NCBI RefSeq assembly: GCF_003591035.1
Contig: NZ_QYUO01000001.1
Coordinates: forward strand, 3,285,628 to 3,349,627
DNA: 64,000 bases
Direction: 5' to 3'
From: Noviherbaspirillum saxi
Lineage (GTDB): Bacteria; Pseudomonadota; Gammaproteobacteria; Burkholderiales; Burkholderiaceae_D
A model generated the notes under the pieces. The model was not told where the DNA came from and did not search any database. It worked only from the letters and a program-made list of their open reading frames with translations. This document shows positions 42,837 through 49,949 of this stretch, piece by piece (position 1 is the stretch's first letter; the number at the start of each line of letters is the position of its first letter). The translations under genes and the position numbers were made by a program.

Positions 42837-42896
42837 CTGATATTGTTTATCCCGGCCGACGTCCGGCGACACCGCTCCTTTTGCCCAATTTTCCCC

Positions 42897-43787
42897 ATGA
42901 ACCGTGATCTGCCCCCACCTTTTTCTCCCTTGCCCCTGCCGTTCGGGAAACCTGACGGGGGCTGGCGGCTTCGCCTGTACACCGTCATCTTTGAAGCCGA
43001 TACCGACGCCGGACGCCGTTTCGACAAGGCCTTGATCGCCGCCATCCTGCTGAGCATCCTGGTGGTGATCCTCGATAGCGTGCAAGCGATCAGCGCACGC
43101 CACGACCGCCTGATGGACGTGCTGGAATGGATATTCACCCTCGGCTTTACCGCCGAATATGCACTGCGGCTGGCCTGCGTGAAGCGGCCGCTGCGCTATG
43201 CCACCAGTTTCTTCGGCATCATCGATCTGTTGTCGGTATTGCCGACTTACCTGGCCTTCTTTATCCCCGAAGTACATGCCTTGCTTGATGTGCGCATCCT
43301 GCGGCTGATCCGCGTTTTCCGGATCTTCAAGCTCACGCTGTATGTGCAGGAATATCAAGTCCTGACCAGCGCGATCAGCGCGAGCCGCCGCAAGATCATG
43401 GTATTTCTATCCATTGTCCTGATGGCGGTGCTGGTGATGGGAACGCTGATGTATGTGCTCGAAGGGCCGGCTCATGGCTTTACCAGCATTCCGAAATCGA
43501 TGTACTGGGCGATCGTGACGATGACCACGGTCGGCTACGGCGACATGACGCCGCAAACCGATGTCGGCAAGGCGCTGGCGTCGATCATGATGCTGCTGGG
43601 CTGGGGCGTGCTGGCGGTGCCGACCGGTATCGTGACCGCGGAAATGACCACGCAGCGGCTGACCGCCACGCCGAAGACGGCATCCGGTTCGCGCAGCTGT
43701 GCGGCATGCGGCAGCACCGGACATGACGAGCATGCCCGCTTCTGCAAGAATTGCGGGGCGGAGATGGCGCCGACTCGGCCGGCATGA
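42897..43787 (+). CDS. voltage-gated-type potassium channel with C-terminal zinc ribbon
   Basis: A 296-residue ion channel with six membrane segments: a charged S4-like helix (DVRILRLIRVFRIFKLTLYV) and a pore with the K+ selectivity filter TMTTVGYGDMTPQT. It belongs with KvAP-like bacterial channels. The C-terminal tail carries a zinc ribbon (CAACGSTGHDEHARFCKNCG), unusual for such channels but seen in some proteobacterial ones. The ATG at 42897 starts MNRDLPPPFSP. It is probably co-transcribed with the upstream cupin gene. Confidence 0.9.
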   Translation: MNRDLPPPFSPLPLPFGKPDGGWRLRLYTVIFEADTDAGRRFDKALIAAILLSILVVILDSVQAISARHDRLMDVLEWIFTLGFTAEYALRLACVKRPLRYATSFFGIIDLLSVLPTYLAFFIPEVHALLDVRILRLIRVFRIFKLTLYVQEYQVLTSAISASRRKIMVFLSIVLMAVLVMGTLMYVLEGPAHGFTSIPKSMYWAIVTMTTVGYGDMTPQTDVGKALASIMMLLGWGVLAVPTGIVTAEMTTQRLTATPKTASGSRSCAACGSTGHDEHARFCKNCGAEMAPTRPA

Positions 43788-43815
43788 CAACGTAATCCCA
43801 ACACGGGGACACTGC

Positions 43816-45087
43816 ATGGACCTGATCATTCGTAACGCCACGCTGCCGGACAATACCCGCGTCGATATTGCGGTGGCCGACGGCTGTATCGCGGCCATCG
43901 GCACCGATCTGGCGCTGCACGCGGCACAGGAAATCGATGCCGGCGGCGACCTCGTCACGCCGCCCTTCGTCGATGCGCATTTTCATATGGATGCCACTCT
44001 CAGCTATGGCTTGCCGCGGGTGAACCAGTCGGGCACGCTGCTGGAAGGCATCGCGCTCTGGGGTGAGCTCAAGCCGATGCTGGCGCAGGAAGCCCTGATC
44101 GAGCGTGCGATGCAGTATTGCGACTGGGCCGTCGCGCGCGGCCTGCTCGCCATCCGCACCCATGTCGATATCTGCGATGACCGTCTGCTGGCGGTGGAAG
44201 CCTTGCTGGAAGTGAAGCGCCGGGTCGCGCCCTATATCGACATGCAGCTGGTCGCGTTTCCGCAGGATGGACTGCTGCGCAGCGCGTCGGCCTTCGACAA
44301 CCTGAAGCGCGCGATCGCGATGGGGGTCGACGTGGTCGGCGGCATCCCGCATTTCGAGCGCACCATGGCCGATGGCGCGGAATCGGTAAGACTGTTGTGC
44401 GAGTTTGCGGCGGAACAGGGATTGCGGGTGGACATGCATTGCGATGAATCCGACGATCCGCAGTCGCGCCATATCGAAACGCTTGCCTATCATGCCAACC
44501 GGCTTGGCCTGCATGGCCGGGTGGCCGGCTCGCACCTGACGTCGATGCATTCGATGGACAACTACTACGTCAGCAAGCTGCTGCCGCTGATTCGCGAGGC
44601 CGGCGTGGCCGCGATCGCCAATCCCCTCATCAATATCACCTTGCAAGGCCGGCACGACAGCTATCCGAAACGGCGCGGCATGACCCGCGTGCCGGAACTG
44701 ATGGCGGCCGGCATCGATGTCGCGTTCGGCCACGACTGCGTGATGGATCCCTGGTATGGCCTCGGGTCGGGCGACATGCTGGAAGTCGCGCACATGGGAT
44801 TGCATGTCGCGCAAATGACCGGCCAGCAGGCGATGCGCGCCTGCTTCGATGCAGTGACGGAAAATCCGGCGCGCATACTCGGCCTGGAAGGCTACGGCTT
44901 GCAGCCGGGCTGCCATGCCGACCTGGTGATCCTCGACGCCGGCAATGCGATCGAGGCGATCCGGCTGCGCGCGGCGCGGCGTTACGTGATACGGCGTGGA
45001 CGCATCATCAGCCAGTCGCCGGCGGCACGGGCGACACTGGATTTGGCGGGACGGCCGAAGCAGACCGATTTCCGGCTTGGCCGATAA
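43816..45087 (+). CDS. CodA-like cytosine/creatinine-type amidohydrolase
   Basis: A 423-residue metal-dependent hydrolase close to E. coli cytosine deaminase CodA: the metal-binding HxH in VDAHFHMDATLSYG, DMHCDESDDPQSRHIETLAY, SHLTSMHSMDN, NITLQGRHDSYPKRRGMTR and GHDCVMDPWYGLGSGDMLEV. CodA has Asp-Asp in that last motif (D313, D314); here the second is Cys308. In CodA this residue shapes the active site, so the substrate may be a related pyrimidine, triazine or creatinine-like amide. The ATG at 43816 follows GGGGA. The downstream region is the riboswitch. Confidence 0.85.
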   Translation: MDLIIRNATLPDNTRVDIAVADGCIAAIGTDLALHAAQEIDAGGDLVTPPFVDAHFHMDATLSYGLPRVNQSGTLLEGIALWGELKPMLAQEALIERAMQYCDWAVARGLLAIRTHVDICDDRLLAVEALLEVKRRVAPYIDMQLVAFPQDGLLRSASAFDNLKRAIAMGVDVVGGIPHFERTMADGAESVRLLCEFAAEQGLRVDMHCDESDDPQSRHIETLAYHANRLGLHGRVAGSHLTSMHSMDNYYVSKLLPLIREAGVAAIANPLINITLQGRHDSYPKRRGMTRVPELMAAGIDVAFGHDCVMDPWYGLGSGDMLEVAHMGLHVAQMTGQQAMRACFDAVTENPARILGLEGYGLQPGCHADLVILDAGNAIEAIRLRAARRYVIRRGRIISQSPAARATLDLAGRPKQTDFRLGR

Positions 45088-45138
45088 ATATTGCCTCCAG
45101 GATACAAAATCTGCAAACTGCTATACTTCTGGCAACCA

Positions 45139-45227
45139 TTCACCGCAGGGCAAACCGGTCGAAAGACCGGGACGCAAAGCTTCCGGCCTAAAAGAGAATT
45201 TCTCTCATGGCAGCGGGGCCGCCTTCC
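45139..45227 (+). ncRNA. class I cyclic-di-GMP riboswitch (GEMM-I)
   Basis: The segment has all the conserved blocks of GEMM-I: CAGGGCAAACCGGTC, the GAAA tetraloop stem CCGGTCGAAAGACCGG, GGGACGCAAAGC, TTCCGGCCTAA, and GGCAGCGGGGCCGCC. The base at 45148 equivalent to G20 is G, which fits c-di-GMP rather than cGAMP. It starts about 50 bp after the amidohydrolase stop, and the regulated gene starts at 45281, 54 bp downstream. Whether binding turns expression on or off is not clear, since no obvious terminator is seen. Confidence 0.9.
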
Positions 45228-45280
45228 GAAGCGAAGCCAAGCTTCCGCCTTTGGCATGCCTTGCACTTTTGTGAGCAGAC

Positions 45281-45598
45281 ATGCCGAAATCCACCATAGC
45301 CCTTCTTGCTACCGCCCTCCTGATGCCATTGGCGGCGTCTGCCGCGTGCGGCTTCGTGCAATCGGGCGATACGATGACCATCGTGGTGGGAGAACATGCG
45401 ACATCCTGCTTTTCGTCGGCCGCCTTCCGTGAAGCGTTCAAAGCCAATGTGCAGGCAGCGCTTGGCGAGAGCGACACGGTCGCGAGCGAGCAGAAAAAAC
45501 CCTTCGACCATCGCAGCAGAAATGGCAATAAGCTGTGGGCACTGGCCGAGCGTCAGCATCAAGCCACAGGCGGGGGCTATTTCGGCCAGGGGCGTTAG
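45281..45598 (+). CDS. small secreted protein under riboswitch control
   Basis: A 105-residue protein with a signal peptide (IALLATALLMPLAASAACGF). The mature part has two cysteines (CGF..., TSCFSS) that could form a disulfide, and a C-terminal segment rich in Gln and Gly (ATGGGYFGQGR). I recognise no family. It is the only gene directly downstream of the c-di-GMP riboswitch, so it is probably linked to attachment, biofilm or envelope function, which is inference. It converges with the FecR-domain gene. Confidence 0.75.
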   Translation: MPKSTIALLATALLMPLAASAACGFVQSGDTMTIVVGEHATSCFSSAAFREAFKANVQAALGESDTVASEQKKPFDHRSRNGNKLWALAERQHQATGGGYFGQGR

Positions 45599-45610
45599 CG
45601 GTCCGGCCGT

Positions 45611-46276
45611 TCAGTACCGATCCTGCCCGTCGAACGGCGGCTTGCGTCCTACCAGTGCTTCCAGCATGACCAGCTCTGCATCGGTGTGATTGATGACACC
45701 GGCCGGAAGCATCGCGTCCTGAGCGGCGCTGGAACTGATGATGAGCGGTTGCTCATGATGTCTGGTGCGCAGGATTTTACTCATGGCCGGGTTGGCGTTC
45801 GGCTGCACTACCGCTCCTCCATAGCACAGGCAGAAATAGGTTCGATCCGGTTCGGCCTCGATATAGCAGCCGGTTCCGCGGATACCGATCGTTGCCGTCG
45901 GCGTAATCAATTGCTTGGCCCCGGTGCCGAACACGCTCAATATCTTCCCGGTCAGGTAGCGCAGAACCACGATGCCGGCACCGCTTTCCATGCCGAATTC
46001 ACTGTTTTCGCGCTGCAGGAATGCATCGTCGCCGATCACGAACACGGCTTCGCCGTCGCCCGCGGTGACGACGCGTTGGCCGGGACCGACCTGCTGGCCG
46101 ATGATCGCCGGCTTGCCATCGATCGTGACCCCGCCCTTGACGCTGCGCATGCCGGTTTTCGGATTGTCCGCCAGCGCCTCTCGCAGCATGCCGAAAATAC
46201 CACTACCGATCGCGCCGCTGGCGGCAATGTGCCGCAATGCGTCGCGGCGTCCCGTCCAGCAAGTCTTGTTGTCCAT
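45611..46276 (-). CDS. FecR-domain protein
   Basis: A 221-residue protein with an N-terminal signal-like segment containing twin arginine (GRRDALRHIAASGAIGSGIF). The FecR domain includes VKGGVTIDGKPAIIGQQVGP, VFVIGDDAFLQRENSEFGME and VLSVFGTGAKQLITPTATIG. FecR proteins usually regulate an ECF sigma factor, but none is nearby, and this one lacks the anti-sigma-type N-terminus. It is convergent with the riboswitch-controlled gene. Its role is unknown. Confidence 0.8.
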   Translation of the reverse strand: MDNKTCWTGRRDALRHIAASGAIGSGIFGMLREALADNPKTGMRSVKGGVTIDGKPAIIGQQVGPGQRVVTAGDGEAVFVIGDDAFLQRENSEFGMESGAGIVVLRYLTGKILSVFGTGAKQLITPTATIGIRGTGCYIEAEPDRTYFCLCYGGAVVQPNANPAMSKILRTRHHEQPLIISSSAAQDAMLPAGVINHTDAELVMLEALVGRKPPFDGQDRY

Positions 46277-46371
46277 ATCCCTCCCTATGTTGTCACCGCA
46301 TCGCCGATCATCGAACTGCGCAAAACATGGCGATTTGCGCTAACGTAGAGTCCTTCGGGAGGAAATGCAAG

Positions 46372-47133
46372 ATGTCGCTTTCAGCAGCACAGATCGAACA
46401 ATTCAGACATGACGGCTACCTGGTCTTCAGGCAGCTGGTGTCTCCTGCCGCCTGCGCCGCCATGCTGGCGGTCACGCAGGAGCATTTGCGGCAAGCGATT
46501 GCGCCGCTCGAGTATGAAGCCGAGGTCGGTTATGACGGCGCTCCCGCCTCGCTCGACGCCCCCGGCGGCCGCACGGTGCGCCGATTGCGCGCCGCTTACC
46601 AGCGCGATCCGGCCTTCCGCGCCTGGGCCGAAGATGCGCAACTGGGCCGCTGGCTGCGCGAGCTGATCGGAGAGCGCGTGTTCCTGACGCTTGCGCATCA
46701 CAACTGCGTAATGACCAAGCATCCGAACTATGGCACGGCCACCGGCTGGCATCGCGACATTCGCTACTGGTCGTTTGCGCGCAACGATCTGATTTCGGTT
46801 TGGCTAGCGCTGGGCAGCGAAAAGGAAGCCAATGGCGCATTGAAGGTCATCCCCGGCTCGCATCGGCTCGACATCCAGCGTTCGCAACTCGATGACCTCG
46901 ATTTCCTGCGGCCGGATGTGGCGGAAAACCAGGCGATCATGGCGCGCGGCGTGACGGTTGAACTGGATCCAGGCGACGTGTTGTTCTTCCACAGCGGCTT
47001 GTTCCATGCGGCAGGCAGGAATAACGGCGATAGCGTGAAGACCTCAGTCGTGTTCGCTTACCGCGGCGAGAGCAATTTGCCGCTTGCCGGCAGCCGCTCG
47101 GCTGCGGCCGGCGACGTTGCGATCGGCAGCTAG
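46372..47133 (+). CDS. phytanoyl-CoA dioxygenase (PhyH) family protein
   Basis: A 253-residue Fe(II)/2-oxoglutarate-dependent enzyme family member (SAAQIEQFRHDGYLVFRQLV at the start, TGWHRDIRYWS as the HxD iron-binding motif, and DPGDVLFFHSGLFHAAGRNN with the distal His). PhyH enzymes hydroxylate lipids, amino acids or antibiotics. The substrate is unknown. The ATG at 46372 follows GGAGGAAATGCAAG. It is convergent with the ArsR-type gene 9 bp away. Confidence 0.85.
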   Translation: MSLSAAQIEQFRHDGYLVFRQLVSPAACAAMLAVTQEHLRQAIAPLEYEAEVGYDGAPASLDAPGGRTVRRLRAAYQRDPAFRAWAEDAQLGRWLRELIGERVFLTLAHHNCVMTKHPNYGTATGWHRDIRYWSFARNDLISVWLALGSEKEANGALKVIPGSHRLDIQRSQLDDLDFLRPDVAENQAIMARGVTVELDPGDVLFFHSGLFHAAGRNNGDSVKTSVVFAYRGESNLPLAGSRSAAAGDVAIGS

Positions 47134-47141
47134 GGACGTCG

Positions 47142-47831
47142 TCATATCCGCATGCCGAACACATCTTTCAATCCCTCCCGGCCGGACGGCGTCAACTGCA
47201 GCACGCGCGCCTGCTGCCCCTGCAATAACCAGCGCTGTTCCAGCATCCGCTGCAGCAGCGCGGCGCCAAGCGCGCCGCCGAGATGGAACTGGCGCTCGCT
47301 CCAGTCCAGGCAGCCACAGGCAAACTGACGTTTGGCGCCGCGCAAGGTCGAGAGGTCGATGCCGAACTGCCGGAACGCTTTTTCGCCGCGCGCCGACACC
47401 TCAAAAATTTTGTCGCTGCGCGTCAGCAGCGCCTTATCTTCCAAGTGCGTCAACAATCCGACCGCCAGTTCGCCGGCAAGGTGATCGTAACAGCTGCGCG
47501 CAAAGCGCAAGGCCGGCGGCGTGCCTCGTGACGCCGGTACCGCGCGCAGGACCGGACGCGGCGCGATGGCGGCCAGCGATTCCAGCGCGACGCCGATCGT
47601 GGGATTGGCAAAGCGATAATAGCGGTGCCTGCCCTGCGTATCGACTTGCAGCAGCTCCGCATCGACCAGCTTGGCCAGATGGCCGCTGGCGGATTGGGCC
47701 GATGCGTTGGCGGCAAATGCAAGCTCGCCGGCGGTGCGGGCGCGACCATCGATCAATTGCCACAGCATGGCGGCACGCGCGGGATCGCCGAGCAATGCGG
47801 CAACTTTTGCGATGTGGATGGCGGATTCCAT
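47142..47831 (-). CDS. ArsR-family winged-helix regulator
   Basis: A 229-residue regulator. The N-terminal winged helix has MESAIHIAKVAALLGDPARA, TAGELAFAANASAQSASGHL and LLQVDTQGRHRYYRFA. The C-terminal half is longer than in simple ArsR proteins (about 120 residues) and has no metal-binding Cys box that I can see, so it may sense an organic ligand. It is divergent from the ABM-P450 pair with a 70-bp spacer, and probably represses that pair. Confidence 0.88.
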   Translation of the reverse strand: MESAIHIAKVAALLGDPARAAMLWQLIDGRARTAGELAFAANASAQSASGHLAKLVDAELLQVDTQGRHRYYRFANPTIGVALESLAAIAPRPVLRAVPASRGTPPALRFARSCYDHLAGELAVGLLTHLEDKALLTRSDKIFEVSARGEKAFRQFGIDLSTLRGAKRQFACGCLDWSERQFHLGGALGAALLQRMLEQRWLLQGQQARVLQLTPSGREGLKDVFGMRI

Positions 47832-47901
47832 GCTTCACCTCACGATGAACTGTCCAGAGATTGGCCATCGTACCATTGCTGCATGATCAAGGGAGGACAC
47901 C

Positions 47902-48459
47902 ATGTTTGCAGTTGTATTTGAAGTATTGCCGTCGCCCGCCGGCTACCAACGCTATCTGGATACCGCCGCCGCATTGCGACCGCGGCTGGATGAGATTCCC
48001 GGATTCATCTCGATCGAACGCTTTCGCTGCAGCACGCATCCGGGTTGGATCCTGTCCTTATCGTTTTGGGAAACCGAAGCGGCGCTGGTGCAGTGGCGCG
48101 GGCATGGCGAGCATCATGCCGCGCAGTCGGCCGGACGCACCGCGATTTTCGATGATTACCGGATTCGCGTCGTGCGCATGTTGAGGCAAGACGAAGCTGT
48201 GCCCGCCGGCACGCCCTTGCTGGTCTTGCAGGAATATCCGGTTGCGGGCGAGAAGCCGCGCAGCAAGCGCTTTGCAAGCCTGGTATCGCCGGACAAGGAC
48301 ATCGACCTGTGGGATGCCGATCCCGCATTCGCACCGCAATCGGTGCAGGAAACACCTGCTTCGCGCATCTGGCGCGGCACGGTAATGCGCGACTATGGAT
48401 TGTTCGACCGGCAGCAGGCGCCACAGCATTTTCCAGCCGTAACAAGGGAGCACCAATGA
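47902..48459 (+). CDS. ABM-domain monooxygenase-like protein
   Basis: A 185-residue protein with an N-terminal antibiotic-biosynthesis-monooxygenase domain (MFAVVFEVLPSPAGYQRYLD, GFISIERFRCSTHPGWILSL) and an extra C-terminal segment. The reaction is unknown. It starts with ATG behind GGAGGACACC. The stop overlaps the P450 start by four bases (ATGA), so both form an operon, divergent from an ArsR regulator. Confidence 0.82.
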   Translation: MFAVVFEVLPSPAGYQRYLDTAAALRPRLDEIPGFISIERFRCSTHPGWILSLSFWETEAALVQWRGHGEHHAAQSAGRTAIFDDYRIRVVRMLRQDEAVPAGTPLLVLQEYPVAGEKPRSKRFASLVSPDKDIDLWDADPAFAPQSVQETPASRIWRGTVMRDYGLFDRQQAPQHFPAVTREHQ

Positions 48460-49577
48460 AAAAAGCCTTATTCCTGCAATCCGACGTCGCCGACCCGTAC
48501 GTCGTTTATGCGAAGCAGCGCCAGCATCACTCCATTGTCTGGAACGAAACGGATAGCCTGTGGGCAGTCTACAGCCATGCGGCGTGCACGAGCTTGCTAC
48601 AGGATGCGAGCGCCTGGATTCCACCGCAACATGCGGACAGGAACCGCTTGCTCAAAGATGCCGGGCGCATGCTGGTCGCGCATCTGGCACGTCTGGCGAA
48701 CCCGCCTGCGCATCTGGCTTTCCGGCAGGCAGTCATGGCCTTGTTCGCACAGTTGCAGCCAGCGGCAATCGATACGATGCTGTCGCAGTTGCTCGGCGAC
48801 GCTACAGAAACGGACTGGGTCGCAACGGTATGCCGCACGCTGCCGGCGCTGGCGGTGATGAAGGGCTTGGGTTTGGCGCAAACGGATATTGAACGCATCC
48901 TGCCGCATACCGAGTGCCTGACGAAAATCATGCTGCCCGCGAAGACCGAAGAGCAAGTAAACGACATCAATCCGGTGGCGGAAGAGGTTTTCTCCATCGT
49001 CAGCCGGCATATTGTTGCGACGCCGGCGCTGCGTGCGCTGGCCCCCGATGAAGCAACGCTGAATATCTACACCGCGAACTTCATCGGGCTGCTGATCCAG
49101 AGCGTGGATGCCGGCCGCGGCCTGCTGAGCAATAGCCTGGTGCAGGCGTTGACACGGCGCGCCGACGATACGCGCCCAGGCCGGCAATACTGGCAGCAGC
49201 TTGTGGTGGAAACACTGCGCTTTGATCCGCCGATTCACAACACGCGGCGCGTCGTCACGCAAGACACGCAACTCGACGGGCAATGGCTGCGTCAAGGCGA
49301 TCAGGTGCTACTGGTACTGGCAGCGGCGAACCGTGACCCGGCCATCTTTGCGCATCCGAATCAATTCGATCCTGCGCGGGCCGGCAACGACCGGCATTTG
49401 ACCTTCGGCGCGGGCAATCACGCTTGTGCGGCGCGCCACTGGTCAGTCGCGCTCGCAGCTGAAACGCTTGCCACGCTGTTTGAAAAGAAAACAGTGCGCC
49501 TGCTGCCGCAAGAGATTTTGTATGCGCCGCTGGTCAATGCGCGCCTGCCGCAACAGCTGAGAATTGAACTCGCTTGA
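48456..49577 (+). CDS. cytochrome P450, atypical
   Basis: A 373-residue P450, slightly short. It has LARLANPPAHLAFRQAV (C-helix pattern), ETLRFDPP with NTRRV (the ExxR K-helix), and the haem-binding loop FGAGNHACAARHWS with the Cys thiolate. The I-helix reads FIGLLIQSVDAGRGLL and lacks the usual acid-threonine pair that helps O2 activation. The activity may therefore be peroxygenase-like or altered. The operon with an ABM-type monooxygenase and a divergent ArsR regulator suggests degradation or modification of a small molecule. Confidence 0.88.
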   Translation: MKKALFLQSDVADPYVVYAKQRQHHSIVWNETDSLWAVYSHAACTSLLQDASAWIPPQHADRNRLLKDAGRMLVAHLARLANPPAHLAFRQAVMALFAQLQPAAIDTMLSQLLGDATETDWVATVCRTLPALAVMKGLGLAQTDIERILPHTECLTKIMLPAKTEEQVNDINPVAEEVFSIVSRHIVATPALRALAPDEATLNIYTANFIGLLIQSVDAGRGLLSNSLVQALTRRADDTRPGRQYWQQLVVETLRFDPPIHNTRRVVTQDTQLDGQWLRQGDQVLLVLAAANRDPAIFAHPNQFDPARAGNDRHLTFGAGNHACAARHWSVALAAETLATLFEKKTVRLLPQEILYAPLVNARLPQQLRIELA

Positions 49578-49580
49578 TCG

Positions 49581-49949
49581 TCAATCGCGGTGGCTCCCGA
49601 AGGGTGCGAGCAGCAAGCGGGCAATGCCGAACATCTGTTTCAGGAACACCGCTTGCGCATCGGCGACCATCCGCTCATAAGCCTGCCGATCAATCGCACC
49701 CTCGCAATCCTGCGAGCTCAGCCGGCCATCCTGATAGCGCGTCTCGTGCATCTTTACATGCAGTTCACTACCGTGCGAAAACACTTCCGTCGATGTATAG
49801 CGGAAGGTAACAAAGCCGGCCGGTCGCTGAAATGAGGTAGGTTGCGCTGCCTGCGCAGGCACATCATGCGCATGCTGCTGCACCAGGTCCAAGCGTGTAC
49901 CGTCTTGCTGCAAGGTTTGATTCCGTTGCCGGTTCAACTCTCGATTCAT
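49581..49949 (-). CDS. small protein of unknown function coupled to a Lon-family protease
   Basis: A 122-residue protein (MNRELNRQRNQTLQQDGTRL at the start, QRPAGFVTFRYTSTEVFSHG in the middle). I recognise no domain. Its start overlaps the stop of the upstream Lon gene by four bases (ATGA), so they are translationally coupled. It could be a substrate, adaptor or stress partner of the protease, but nothing in the sequence proves this. Confidence 0.7.
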   Translation of the reverse strand: MNRELNRQRNQTLQQDGTRLDLVQQHAHDVPAQAAQPTSFQRPAGFVTFRYTSTEVFSHGSELHVKMHETRYQDGRLSSQDCEGAIDRQAYERMVADAQAVFLKQMFGIARLLLAPFGSHRD

